Shown: piece after piece, positions 1-16,600 of the stretch | How the letters are laid out: every line of letters begins with the position of its first letter | How positions within the stretch are numbered: position 1 is the first letter of the stretch | Translations under genes and position numbers: made by a program | Notes under the pieces: generated by a model | Seen by the model: only the letters and a program-made list of their open reading frames with translations | Databases searched by the model: none | Told to the model about the DNA's origin: nothing | NCBI GenBank assembly: GCA_027972325.1 | Contig: JAPMOS010000009.1 | Span: 75,001 to 130,000 of the forward strand | From: Paratrimastix pyriformis | Lineage: Eukaryota; Preaxostyla; Paratrimastigidae | Length of the DNA stretch: 55,000 nucleotides | Direction of reading: 5' to 3'

Positions 1-661
1 GAGATCGGATCAATGGAGCACGCTCGCACGCAGCGGGGTGGCAGACAGTACCATGACGCTGCAATGACAAGACAGAAAGAAGAACACGGGGCGCCAAAGA
101 GACGCGTTGTGTATTCGCGAGGGACGCAGGCGCGCTGGAAGAGAGTTCAGCGACGCGACTTGACACGGTCGCACAACAAATGCGACACATTGTGATGTGA
201 CACCCACGACAAACCCTGACGTGCCACAACTGACTCCCTGTAAGCAACACGATGACAACGACGTGATACACGACACATACGTAATGTGACACAGAGAACA
301 TGCTGTGTATTGAGGATCCCTAGGTCTGTCACCATCGTCTGGGAGCCCTGTTTGCCTTCCATCTGGGGGGACGCTTGCTGTCTCTGAGCTCGGGTTGTGT
401 GCCCCTCCCTGTCCTCTTTCTAATGACCGTGCTCTCCGCCACACCACATGAGGCCCCCCGGAGTGTAATAACGCATGGCGCGAAGGCGCGAGGAATCTGT
501 CTTCTTGAACTTGTCGCCTGCGCCCTCGCAAATACACAGCATATTCTCTGCGCCCCCATTGGAACGTGTGGCGCGCAGGCGGGAGGAACGTTTCGCAAGT
601 ACACGGCTGTCTCGCACTCTATCTGACACGCACGCACACACACGCACACACACATCTACAG
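1..661. other. Window edge to first recognisable MMPL exon; no gene seen
   Basis: I find no convincing exon here. The stretch holds copies of a dispersed short repeat described below (454-550, with degenerate pieces around 85-135, 291-316 and 566-612) and a CA-rich run at 628-655 just before the splice acceptor of the first visible MMPL exon. It is most likely an intron of the MMPL gene, whose earlier exons lie outside the window. Confidence 0.5.
454..550 (-). repeat. Dispersed short repeat, copy 1
   Basis: About 97 bases match 34674-34772: GGAGTGTAATAACGCATGGC, GCGAAGGCGCGAG, CTTGTCGCCTGCGCCCTCGC, AAATACACAGCATATTCTCT. Read on the minus strand the family spells ENMLCICEGAGDKF. A second, more degenerate copy follows at about 566-612. 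Confidence 0.85.
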
Positions 662-4119
<3,458 letters not shown>

Positions 4120-5076
4120 TCGTCAATGTTTTTTTTTGTTGTTTTTGGCTGCCCGTGTTTCTCTGAAATGCTGTTTTTGTTTGTTTGTTGAAACGCGTTA
4201 AACGCGTTGTTTTTTTGTTTTTTTCGTGTTTGGCGATGGGGGGCAGCTGTTTCATTGCTGGCGGCCTGCCCTTGAGCGGCGACATCGTCCTCTCTCTTCT
4301 TTCTGGGTCAGTGAAGGCTGCCCTTGAGCGGCGACATCGCCCCTTCTTCTTCTGGGATGGTGAGGAGGATCACCCCCCAGTGGCTATCACCGTCACCCCA
4401 GTGGCTATCACCCCCAGTGGCTATCACCCTCAGTGGCTATCACCCCCAGTGGCTATCACCCCAGTGCCTATCACCCCCCAGTGCCTATCACCCCCCAGTG
4501 CCTATCACCCCCCAGTGACTCTCACCCCAGTGACTCACCCCCCAGTGACTATCACCCCCATCCAAGGTAGAATTTTCGGGGGGGAAAGAGGTATCAAATT
4601 CTAGGGGGCGATTACCCAGGACGCCTGTGAGACCCAACAAAATCACACCGCACAAAAGAGCCACACTACTGCGCATATCCGGCCGATCCTCGGGCATCAC
4701 ACATCAGGAGGAATTGCCCGAAGCAGGCGCTCCTGACGAATGAAGCTCGAGAGTGCAGCCAGATGTGACTATCACCCCCAGTGACTATCACCCCCCAGTG
4801 ACTATCACCCCCCAGTGACTATCACCCCCCAGTGACTATCACCCCCCAGTGACTATACCCCCCCCAGTGGCACTCACCCCCCAGTGTCTCTCACCCCCAG
4901 TGGCTCTCACCCCCGTGGCACTCACCCCCCAGTGGCACTCACCCCCTCCAACCCCCTCCAACCCCCCCTCCATCCCCCCTCCATCCCCCCTTCGTCCTCC
5001 ATTCTATCTATCCCCCTTTTGTATATCCATCTCTTGTTGGACAACACACGACATGCGAAGTGGCAAGAACCCACAT
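4120..5076. repeat. Intergenic tandem array of AGTGGCTATCACCCCC-type units
   Basis: Two blocks (about 4370-4560 and 4760-4945) consist of 15-20 base units of the form CAGTGRCTATCACCCCC, with variants CAGTGCCTATC and CAGTGGCACTC. Between them lies about 190 bases of ordinary sequence with no gene I can recognise. The region separates the convergent 3' ends of the transporter (+) and the F-box-like/LRR gene (-). Confidence 0.8.
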
Positions 5077-7388
5077 TCACGGGTCCGGTCCGGCCATGAT
5101 CAACGGGCACCGCTGCTGCAGCCACACACGCGTCCGCTTGGCGCAGGTCCCCTCGCCAATCCTGGTCAAGCAGGGTGCGTCCCGGGGCACCCGGACCGAG
5201 CAGTTGTTCCGCCCGAGGATGTTGACCGCCTCCAGTGCCCCGGCCCGCCTCCCGTACAGCACAAAGGCACTGTTGTTATCCAGGGTGAGCGTGCGCAAGT
5301 TGGGCAGCGCAGGGAACTTGGCCTGGGTGGACGTGGCCAGGGACAGGGTCAGGTCGAGCGCGACCGTGACGGGCGGGATGGTGAGCAGGCCAAGGAGCAC
5401 TTCGGTCTTGGTCGGGTACCCGCACCGGAAGATGAGCCGCTTCAACCGAGCGACGAAGGGCTGACGCATCAGGTCGGCATGGGTGTCTTCCAGCGTCCGA
5501 ATCCCAACGTCCAACCGCATGGTATGCAGCGCGACCAAAGGTGTTTCTTCCACGATCCGGAAACCCTTTGGAAACTGCACGATCGAGAGGATGCCCAGAT
5601 TTGGGGTGGCCAGTGAGATCAGGGACGTCTGATCGCCGTTCACGGCCAACGTACGCAGGCGGGGCGACCGGACGGTCAATGATGCACAGGTCTGGGCCAG
5701 CACCGAAACAAGCCCGTCGCCCGTGATCACAACGCGACCGGGTGCGTTCAGGGTGAGGAGCCGGAGGCCAGGTGGGGCCGCAATCTCCAGAACGGGTGCG
5801 ACCACGGGTGCAACCGCCCGGTGCCGGGGCGCCACCTCGGACTTCTCCGTCGCCGAGCGGAGGCGGGCCTCGGCCAGACGGGGCAGGGCGCGGAACAGGT
5901 CCTGACACTGGGTAGATGTGGAGACCACAGCCCCGTCGAGGGTGACAAGATTCGGGGTCTGTGCGAGGATTCGATGCAGGTTGAAGGGGGTCATGTGGAG
6001 TTCATCAACTCGATGCAAGAGAAGCGAGGTCAGGCTCTCCAGGGGCCCGTCCGTCTCCAGTTCCACCCCGTAGGCCGTGGACAGGTGCTGCAGGTGCGGA
6101 CAGCGGAACAGGGTCAGTTTCTGGTTCATCAGGTCGATGGCCGCGTGTTCTAATGCCGGCATATCATCCAGAGTCACCACGCAGCGGCGCCGTTCGAAGT
6201 AGCCGTTCAGGTGGAACCGGCGCAGGAAGGGGCAGCCCGCCAAGTGGAAGCGCTTGGCCTTGTTGGTCGTGGACAACTTCATCTCCAGAACGGTGAGCCG
6301 GCGAAGGACTGAGAGATCGGGCAGATGGGGGAACCCCGAGAGCACGCGCAGTTCGGGCGCACGGTTGATGAGTCCCGAGACGGTGGGCAGATTTGGGTCG
6401 CGCAGGTGAATCTCCTCAAGAGTGTTCAAGTGGGCCGTAATCAGCTCCTCGGGGCACGAGGTGCTGACCTTGGCCGTGACCAAGTGCCCGCACACGGCCG
6501 CCAGGGAGGCCACGTACGACGGGGGTTGGAGCCACTCGGCCACCGCCACATGCCGGAGTCGGGCCGGATCGGGCAAGAGGCCGAAGTCGATCGGGGGCAG
6601 GTCGCGGGGCCCCGCCGTGTAGACCGGGGTTGATCTGCCCCGGGTCAGAGCGAATCGCTCGAGGGAGGCCAGGCGGGGCAGAAGGACGTTGATGGTCCGC
6701 ACGGTCTTGGTACTGATGTCCAGGGTGAGCTCCGCCAGCCGGGCGGCGCAGGGAACCAGCTGGCTGCAGTCCACAGGGCACCCGTGCAGCGAGAGGGCGC
6801 GCAGGTTGGGGAGGCGGGGCAGAATCTCGTTGAGCCAATCGATGTCATCCAGGGTGACAGTGAGATCCTCCAGGGAGGGAGCCACTCGATCCAGAATTCG
6901 CGCCAGGGCGCAGCGGCCCAAACCCGCAGTGCAGTCGACCACCAGGGAACGGAGGGTGGGGGTCCTGGTGGCAGGAAAGGCAATATCCACCCAGCCGGCA
7001 TCTTCCCGAAGACAGCCCGTCATTTCCGTTGCCAAGTTGAGGGAATCCAGATGGCAGCAAGGACCCACAAGGGAAGTCACGGTCTCCACAGATAACAACG
7101 CGGTGAGAGGCGGCAAGGGTAGTTGCTGATCGATGGGTATGGCAGCCGCCGCCGCAAAATCAATTTGACGTAAAACACCAAGGAGACGTTCCCGTATTCG
7201 ATGGTTGAGCGCAAGCAGTTGACAGTAGGTGAGAAGCCGATGAGAGGGCACCGTACATTCCAGGATTACAACCATCACATCGGAAGGAAGAATGTCGAGA
7301 GACTGATCAAATAAATTTGTAATGAAAATGAAAAAACCAGTAAAACAGTGCAAACCATGGAACAAGGATCAGCCATCGGTTTCGGCAT
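5077..7388 (-). CDS. F-box-like / leucine-rich repeat protein
   Basis: The gene reads from a short first exon (7388-7356, MPKPMADPCSM) through a 53-nt intron (donor GTTTGC, acceptor CAG) into one long exon, 7302-5077. The product is about 753 residues. The start of exon 2, SLDILPSDVMVVILE then LLTYCQLLALNHRIRERL, resembles a degenerate F-box. The rest is a run of irregular leucine-rich repeats (for example LPNLRALSLHGCPVDCSQLV and LRTLAVNGDQTSLISLATPN). By family analogy it could be a substrate receptor of an SCF-type ubiquitin ligase, but the F-box is weak and this is inference. A TTG codon at 7365 keeps the frame open; I preferred the ATG at 7388 because it gives a typical short intron. No frameshift was seen. 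Confidence 0.8.
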
Positions 7389-7508
7389 TTGAATTTCAAA
7401 CCAGCGGCAGAATATGTCTCCAATCCAAATAACCACACCTGGCTAGAACCCGTAATTTGCCGCCTTCACCATCTGCCCCACCAGCCCGCACATTCGAATT
7501 CAAACCAA

Positions 7509-8961
7509 ATGTCGACAACGTCCACTGGACTTGAAATCTGGCAGGTCTGCCGCCCAACCTCCCCGAACCAGTCTTCTCCAACACCTTCGTCGTGCAGGCT
7601 GCCCTCTGGATCTGCGGCAGTTCGGTGTTGATGGCTTGCGTTGGCTTGATCGGAGGTGTCACTCTTTGCATGTCTCCACCCAAACTTCGCGCTCTCTCGA
7701 AAGGCTTGGTGGCCTTTGCGGCTGGTTCCATGATTGGAGGCGCGATCTTTCATCTAATTCCAGAGGCTGTTGAGCTCGTCGATGAGAAGGCCTGTTCCTC
7801 GCGATGCCTTGTTGTTATCTAACCGATTTCCGTATTTTCAGCTCGTCTCCCCGCTGATTGGAGTCGGATTTATGTTCTTCTACGCCATGGAGATTCTCAT
7901 TCACCGCGGGATCGAGTGGTACGAGACCCGGAAGGCCGGCAAGATCCAGTGTCGCGCTTGCGAGTTACAGACTATGAGAACTGGTGAAAGCGAATCCCGG
8001 TCTGTGGCATATCTCCCCTGTTCCGGACATCGCTCAGATACCTCTTGTCTGATCGACCCAGGCATCAGGACGAGCATGATCAGTGCCCCGACTGCACCCC
8101 GGAGAGCCCCTGTGATGCAGCTTCCGCCGCAAATCCGCTGACCCTTGTCGAGGGGCCGTTCCACGGCCACGACGAGGAGACATGCGCTTGTGCGATGCAC
8201 GATGGCCGAGTGCTGGAGGAGTCGAAAGAACCCCGGCCCAAGAGCCCCCTCTCCCCACCGTCACTCAACCATCTCACGGAGATGACTGATGACACAACCC
8301 AACCGAGCCCGCGTCCGGCCGAGCCTTCCAGCAAGTCGACTTCCCCCGCGCCGCTCGCCGTTGCTGCCGAGCCGGCTCCTCCGGCGGGTGATTCCCACCA
8401 CCGTCATCTTTCCACCAGCAGCGCGTGGCTGAATATCATTGGTGATTGTCTGTGGCCCGGTATCTCTCTGACTGATAACCTTCTCCTCCTCAGGTCTTCA
8501 CAACTGCCTCGACGGGCTCTCGGTCGGGTCCATGTTTCTCGTGGATTGGCGCACCGGCTTGATCACCTGGCTGGTGGCCGTGTTCCACGAAGTTCCCCAG
8601 GAGTTTGGCGACTTTGGCCTGCTGATCCACGTGGGCTGGTCGCCCAAGAAGGCCCTGCTTTGGAACTTCTTCGCCCAGTGCTTCTTCATCGTGGGCGGCC
8701 TGCTCAGTCTCGCGATCTCCGGAGCTGTCGACGTCTGTTCCCGTCCCCGCCACATTCCCTCACCGGCGTTTCCAAAATAGGTGAATTTCTTCCTTTGCAT
8801 CAGCGCGGGCAACTTCCTCTTTATGGGGGCCAGTCTGCTCCTCCCAGAGATCCGGGAAACCAAGACCTTCAAGCATGATTGGGTCATGTGGTTCATCGTC
8901 CTCTGCGGCGGCGCATTGCTCTACGTGGCTCGGATTGCCTTCGCAGGATACGAGCCATAGA
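7509..8961 (+). CDS. ZIP (SLC39) family zinc/divalent metal transporter
   Basis: ZIP proteins move zinc or related divalent metals into the cytosol. Exon 1 (7509-7544) encodes MSTTSTGLEIWQ and joins across a 53-nt intron to exon 2 at 7598 (AALWICGSSVLMACVGLIGG). The next exon encodes LVSPLIGVGFMFFYAMEILIHR. A histidine- and cysteine-rich loop follows (HQDEHDQCPDC, HGHDEETCACAMHDG), a usual feature between membrane segments 3 and 4. The signature metal-site helices are present: NIIGDCLHNCLDGLSVG, with the HNxxDG motif completed across an intron at about 8446-8494, and HEVPQEFGDFGLLI, matching the family HExxHExGD helix with Q in place of the second H. The last exon ends YVARIAFAGYEP at TAG 8959-8961. 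Substituting Q in HEVPQE is seen in some subfamilies and may alter metal preference. It shares no clear regulatory signal with its neighbours. Confidence 0.9.
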
Positions 8962-9326
8962 GCGCTTCGGCAGCAAGCATTGTTCCGATCGAGGGATTCT
9001 TCTAGTGGTTTTTTCGAGCGCATTTTCAATTATCTGATATTCGACGACTCTTTCTGTCGTCTTTCTTCCAATTTGTGCCGTGCACTCTTCGTCAGAGCGA
9101 AACCCACAAGTAATTTCGATCTTTTGTGCGTGAAGGCACTCCTTCGCGATATTTTCGCCCAATATTATTTTCTTTCCAAAAATTCGAGGCGATGAATTCT
9201 TCGATTCCCCTGCCAGTCAGTCTCTTCGTGCGCCTTTCCTGCGAATTTCCGGCTGGTGTTGGCCGTGCCGAGGCTGGGGCGATCAAATTAGATCGGGCTT
9301 TCCAAACTCGCCGAAACAGTGTATGC
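8962..9326. other. Intergenic, likely P5B ATPase 5' region
   Basis: This is moderately AT-rich sequence between the ZIP stop and the chosen ATPase start. I see no repeat, RNA gene or clear TATA box. An alternative in-frame ATG at 9192 would extend the ATPase N-terminus by 45 residues, but the added segment does not look conserved. Confidence 0.5.
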
Positions 9327-10286
9327 ATGGAGCAAGACCAGCACGGTGGACCTCAGTCGAAGGGTACCCATAGGGATAACGTGCCAGCTGACCCACTCGC
9401 CAAAGAACGGGGGGACGAGAAGCCAGCTGACGATCTCAACTTGGTCCGGTTTTTTCCGCGGATCCACTGTCCGTTTTCTCAACACGGCATACAGGACTAC
9501 TTCAAAGAAACTATCGGGTACACTCCTTCCATCTGCCGTTCTTTCTTCTTCGTTCTGGGATGCATTCTCACCTGCGGACTGATGCTGCTCCTCGTCCAGT
9601 GGTTCCCCGTGTTCCTTGTTCGGGTCTGTGTTCTACACACTTCTCTTCTTTGTCCTATTCGATGCCTCTTTTGCTCCGCCCCGTCACCTTCAGGGGACAT
9701 GCAAGAAATGTCCAATCAATCGTGCCAAGAAGGTTCTCATGCGCGATCAGTACAACAATTCCTATATCTGTCCCATCGAAAAGATTCACGACGGTGAGGT
9801 CTTTGGAGCACTCCGGCTGCGTATTCACCCTGTTCCATTTTTTCCAGCATGAGGTCACCATGATCACGTACAAGATGTTCCGTTATGTTCTGGAGGGGGG
9901 CCGCTTTGTGCCCGTTACATTTAACGCTGCACTGAGTTATCCGCATATCCGGAACATCATGTCCCTGGGCGTGGACACGAAGCTCTACCGGACCCGAATG
10001 GCCTACTTTGGGAAGAACTCCATCGAAATCCCCATCCCGCCCGCCTGGAAGACTTTGAAGGACGAGGTCCGTCTGAATCTTCCCACACACACCACCGCCG
10101 GGTAGGGGCAGGCGAGGGAGTTCGCACCACCGCACATGTCTCTCTCCCAATCTCCATCTCCCCAGGCCCTGCATCCGTTCTTCATCTTCCAAATCTGGTC
10201 GATCATCGTGTGGGCCCTGGACGATTACTACAGCTATGCCAGTTGCATTCTGGTCATCTCAGGTTTGCCCCCCCCCCCCCCCCCCC

Positions 10287-10321
<35 letters not shown>

Positions 10322-10363
10322 ACCGCCACCACCACCAACCACCACCAACCACCACCACCACCA

Positions 10364-10394
<31 letters not shown>

Positions 10395-13279
10395 TGCCAC
10401 CACCGCCGCCACCGCCACCCCGCCTCTCGCTCCACCCCACTTGGTCTCATTCCTCTCCGCCGTACCTCCGCACCCGCTGTGCCTCTAGTTCTCTCGATCA
10501 TCTCGACCTTCATCTCGTCACGGCGGACCATGGCCAACCTGCACGCCATGAGCAAGTTCGTCAGTGAGATCCGCGTGCGCCGCCAGGGGGAAGGTCCGCT
10601 CTCGGAGTGTTCTACATCCTCTCATTCAATATCCCACCACAAACCGTCATCATCAACCAGTCATTCATCCACTCATCAGCATCAGCATCAGCATCAGCAA
10701 CACCAGCACCACCAGCACCACCAGCACCACCAGCAACACCAGCAACACCAGCATCACACTGCTCTCTTGTCACGCAAGGAACCCTTCCTCATCCTGGATT
10801 CCCATCCTGCGCGCTTCCTTCCTCCAGAGGTCCACGCTGTGAACGCCTCCGACATCATTCCTGGTGACGTGGTCGAGCTGACCGACGGGATGAACGTCCC
10901 CTGCGACGTGCTGCTCATTTCTGGCCAGTGCATCCTGAACGAATCCATGCTCACTGGTCTGCTCGTCATCGCCCCCCCCCCCCCCCCCCACTCAATCGTT
11001 GTCCATTGATATTTTTCATCCTCGAATCGTTTTCATCCCCCGAATCACTCGATACCAATCATCTGAATCCATCCTTAGAATCCTTCATCTGAATCCATCC
11101 TTAGAATCCTTCATCTGAATCCATACTTGGAATCCCTCACCGTCGGAATCCATACTTGGAATCCGTCGTCGGAATTCATCGGAATTCATCGGAATTCATC
11201 GGAATTCATCGGAGTCCATTTTCGTCATCCTCACCCCGAATCCTTCTTCATCCTTCTTACTATCTGAATCTAGGCGAGTCCGTGCCCGTCATCAAAAACC
11301 CGCTGCCCTACTCGGAGGACGAGAACGAGACCCTCGACCCGCTCGACAAGGGCATGATCCTCTTCGGCGGCACCAAGGTGATCCAGGCCCGGCCCACCAC
11401 CCAGGGGTCGCCCGTTCTGGGCATTGCCATTCGCACCGGTCTGCCCATCCCCGCCTGTTTAAGAAAAAAAAAGTATCGAGAAAATGAAAGGGACCAGAAG
11501 TTAACGCCGGTAAGAGTGCAACAATGAACAGAATCGGGAGGGCGAGGATCTTTTCTCCGTATAAAATTTCCGCGCGCCTTCAAAATCTCATTTCGCGTCA
11601 TCGTCATCACCCCCCCCCCCCCCCCCCCCCGACTCGACTCGCCCCAGGTTTCGCCACGGCCAAGGGCGCCCTGCTCCGGTCGATGATGTTCCCCAAGCCG
11701 TCCTCGTTCCGCTTCTACCAGGACAGGTCCGTCTCCCGTACCCCAGCTACTTGTCCCCAGGGACTCCGCCGCCTCGCCCATCATTCTTCCGACCCGTCTG
11801 TCGTGCAACAAGAACACAACATGAGCAGCAGCAGCAGCATCTTCATCATCATCATCAGCATCATTCGCATCATATCATCCTCATCCAGTCATCAGCATCC
11901 AGTCACCATCATCACCATCACCATCATCACCATCATCATCATCACCATCATCATCCATCATCAACCAGGCATCATAATCAACCGACCACCCCCGTTGCTG
12001 CCTCTCCGGCGGCCCGCTCATCATCCGTCTTGCTCCCGCCTCACCCACGCAGTTTCAAGTTCGTGGGAACCCTGGCCCTGGTGGCCCTCTGCGGCTTCGC
12101 CGTCAGCTCGGTCTCCTTCATCACCTACCACGTGCCCGTCAAGGAGATCATCCTTCGCGCCTGCGACCTCATCACGGTCGTCGTGCCTCCGGCCCTGCCC
12201 GCCGCCATGACTATCGGTCCGCCCCCCGTGCCCAATGGTTGTCTGTTGGTGTGTCTGTGTGTCTGTGTGTGGAGCAAGGGGCTGGTCCGTCCGACTGCCT
12301 GCGAGACCCCCCGGGGATCGATGCACACGATCCTTCCGTTGCACTGTTGTTCGTTCGTTTTTTGGGGCATGGCGGGGCGCACCAAGACCAAATGTATTGC
12401 CCGATTGGACTGCACTGCTGTTCGTTTGTTTTTGGGGGTGGCAGAGCGGGGCGCACCAACAGACACCAAATCAAATGTCTGATCGCCCCGTGCCCAATGG
12501 TGGCACTGCTGTTCGTTCAGACACCAAATGTATGATCGCATGGGACCCCAGAAAACCCATGTCAGAACCCACACATCATCATCAAATCATCAATCATCCA
12601 GTCATCAGCAACACAGCACCAGCATCAGCATCCAGTCATCATCATCATCATCCCCAATCACCAATCATCATCATCATCATCCAATCATCATCCAATCATC
12701 ATCATCATCATCATCATCTTCCTTTGGTTTCTTGGGGGCTCCTTCCAGGGACGGCCATTGCCCAGACCCGCCTCAAGAAGGGCAACATCTTCTGCATCAG
12801 CTCGCAGCGCATCAACGTCAGCGGCAAACTGCGGGTGATGTGTTTCGACAAGACGGGTACCTTGACCGTCTGTTTGCCCCGCCCATCCCCCTCTCCGAAT
12901 CCTCTCCTCATCCGCCCACACACATACTCGGCCTCCAGCACATCCGCACGAGTGTACCCCGCAGCCCATCACAGTCATTACCTCACCAACCAACCAACCC
13001 CTCCAACCCCGCAGGAGGAAGGCCTGGATGTGCTGGGAGTCCGCTCGGCCACCCTGGTGCAGAACGAGGGCCTCTCGGAGGCCCTCCGGCAGGACATGGG
13101 ACCCGCTTTCAACCCCCTCGTCACCAATGTCCGTCCCCTGGTCAGATGTGGGCTGCTGTCGTCTGTGTGTCTCTTTTTTTGCCCGGCTTGTCTTCCTGGA
13201 TCGCGTCCCCACTTTTTTTCTTCCCCCTAATCATCCAATTTTCATCCTCATCATCATCCAATCATCATCCTCATCACCC

Positions 13280-13312
<33 letters not shown>

Positions 13313-13623
13313 CATCATCCTCACCCTCATCATCATCATCCAATCATCCAATCATCATCATCATCATCCAGTCATCATCATCCAGTCATCATCATCCAGT
13401 CATCATCATCCAGTCATCATCATCCAGTCATCATCATCCAGTCATCATCATCCAGTCATCATCATCCAGTCATCATCATCCAGTCATCATCATCCAGTCA
13501 TCATCATCCAGTCATCATCATCCAGTCATCATCATCCAGTCATCATCATCCAGTCATCATCATCCAGTCATCATCATCCAATCATCATCATCCAGTCATC
13601 ATCATCCAGTCATCATCATCCAG

Positions 13624-13672
<49 letters not shown>

Positions 13673-16600
13673 ACCATCATCCTCATCCTCATCATCCTCA
13701 TTCTTTTTTTCGGCTGGCTTGGTGGTATTTGCAGTGCCAGCAGTACCAGCCTTACGAGCAGCCCCTGGTCCACGCCCTCGCTTCCTGCCACAGGTCCGCT
13801 TCTCCCACCTCCTGCCAGGCGCGCCCCCCTGTGGCCTCGAGATTCTCCACATCGAGCGATCAGTCCTTTGCTTCACACATCGAGCGACACCCATGACTGA
13901 ATCTCCCATCCGTTTGTGCGAGACGGAATGCAATGATGCGGTTGGAGGGGGGCCGTTGCTCTCCTGATTTTCTCCTTCCTGGCCTCATCCCCCCCCCCTC
14001 CCCTCACTCCCTCCTCCTCCTCCCATCCCTCCTCCTCCCCTCCCCTCCTCCTCCCCCTCCTTCCTTCGTGCCCGTCCGGTGTTCCCCTGCCCTTCGTCCA
14101 CCCGTCCGTCCATCCGCGTTCCCCACCTGACCACTCCATCTCATTCCTCCACCCGGTACAACCCCCCACACCTCACAGGTCACATCCTCCCTCCATCTCC
14201 CACTCCCCCACACGCACGCACGGGACACACACACAGCCCCACTTCACATCGGGATCCTGTGCTCGCCTCCCGTGCCCCATTTTCATCTCCACTCCCATCT
14301 ACTCCACCACACATGCGATGCGGTACACGCACAGCCCCCGCCACATCGGTATCCTGCGCCGGTTTGAGTTCTCCTCGCCTGCAGCGGATGGCCGTCATCG
14401 TGCTCCTGCCTCCCCTCCTCTCCCCTCCTCCTCCCTCCACCACCACCTCCTCCTCCTCCTCCCTCCACCCTCCTCTCCCTCCTTCCTCCTCCATTCCAGT
14501 CCCCTCCTCCTCCTCCTCCTCCTCCTCCTCCTCCTCCTCCCTCCATTCCATTTCCTTTCCCTCCTTCCTTCCTTCCTCCTCCTCTCCCTCCTCCTCCCTC
14601 CCTCCGACTCCCTCCTCCGGCCATCCATCCTCCCTCTCCATCGCCAATTTTCCACTCGCCTTCCTCCTCCTTCTCCTCCTCCTCCTCCTTCCTCTCCTCC
14701 CTGCCGCTGCCCCCACGCGCACAGATTCCCCAGCCGCAGCTCTTCGTCAAGGCTCCCCGGAGATCGTCTCCTCGCTGTGCTGCCCCAACACCATCCCAAC
14801 CAGCTTCAAGGCGGTCACCTCCGAGTACACAAACCGCGGCTACCGGGTCATCGCCTGGCGGGGCGCACCCTCGATGGCATCCCTGGCATCGCTGTGGTCC
14901 GTTGGTTTGGGACCCTCAGCTGTGAAGCATCGCTCTGTTTGAGGGGGGCGTGTTGGTGATGGGGTGGGGTTTCTGAATATCTGTTGCCTCCCCCTCTCAG
15001 CCTCGGCGTCCCCATCATTAACATACGTAATTAACGGCAAGCACTAGCTGTCTCACACATGTCCATTGTCCCCCTCCCCTCGTTTTTTTGCGAGTCATAC
15101 AATCTCGTGATTCTTGTTCGCCACCGGCCCCAAGTTCGTTCAGCTGTGCGCCATAGAAGACCCTTCCTGTCCTCTTGATCAGTCCCTTTGCTCCGCACAC
15201 ACGTCCCCAGAGTGCATCGCCCGGATCGTTCCTCACATCTCCTTCGCTTCCTTCTCCCCGTCCTCTCCCTTCTCCCAGCCTCCACGTCCCCAGAGCGTAT
15301 CGCCCGCACGGAGATCGTTTCTTCACGTGACCCATTCTCCCCGTCCTCTCCCGCTCTCTCGTTGCTTGCAGAGCGCATCGCCCGCTCGGAGATCGAGCAC
15401 TCGCTGCACTTCCTGGGTCTGCTCATCATGGAGAACCGGCTGCGGCCCCAGTCCCGGCCCACCATTGAGCGCCTGACGGCCGCCCAGATCCGCTCGCTGA
15501 TGGTCACCGGCGACAACGCCCTGACCGGGGTCAACGTGGCCAAGGGCTGCGGGCTGATCCCCGTTGAGATGCCCGTGTACCTGGGCGACCTGGTGCGCGG
15601 TCTGTTCCCCCTTCTTTGCGCCACACACGCCCATCAGCCCCCCCGAAAAAACCCCACACATTCCCACCCCCTCAAAAAACAAAAATGCAAGGCTCCTTCG
15701 ACCTCTGTTTCGCTTTTTTGTCTTGGACTCTCCTCATGGTCCATCAACCCCCCACAGACCAAGTTGTCTGGACCAACATCGCCACCCGAGCAGACCCTGG
15801 ACCCCGTCACCCTGCAGGTCCGCCTCCCGCGAATGACCCGGGCAAATGGTGTGGTGGGTGCGCCGCCAGGTGGGCGCTTGTTTTTCGGGGTCATGCCGTT
15901 TGAATGAGATTCAGATCATGGAGTGAGCGACACGACCTCATCGCCCTCTTCTCTCTCTGCATTCCTTCGCCTTTCTCCCCCCGCGCCGCGCCGGCTCCAC
16001 AGCCTCGTCCGCTGGGCCTCGTTGTCTCGCCGTCGTGCCCGCCCACCACCGCCTCGGCACCCCCCTCCCTCTTCCCCTCCTCCAACGGCACCGCGTTCGC
16101 CCCACATCCGACACCCTTCACGCCCACCCCCGTTGGCCTTCTGCACCCCTCGCTGAACGACGACGACCTGACGCCCCCGCGCTCACCCAGCCCCAGCCCG
16201 CCCCCCTCGCCCTCGGCCGCCTCGACGCCCCTGCTGGGACGGAGCTCGGACTGGCCCGGGTTCTCGCCGAAACTCAAGCACACCCACACCAAGCACTTCC
16301 TCGGGTCGGAGCTGTTCGGTGACTACCGACTGGCCATCACGGGCCCGGCCTTTGGCCACCTGCTCAAGACCTGCGACCCGAAGGATGACGCGAGCACATA
16401 CCGACGGATGCTGCTGATGACGCCCGTCTTTGCCCGGATGTCGCCAGACCACAAGACCCGCCTGGTCGAGTCGCTGATCGACATGGGCTTCTGCACGGGC
16501 ATGTGCGGGGATGGGGGTCTGTCGGCCGAGCCTGCTTGCATCACCACTCTGTGTGTGTCTGTCTGAGAGACACGTGTGTCTGCTGTCTGAGACGTGTGCC

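Noticed and set aside
9370-9387. Partial match to a homing-endonuclease site (TAGGGATAAC)
   Set aside because: Only ten bases agree and they lie in the reading frame of the ATPase N-terminus. Chance resemblance.
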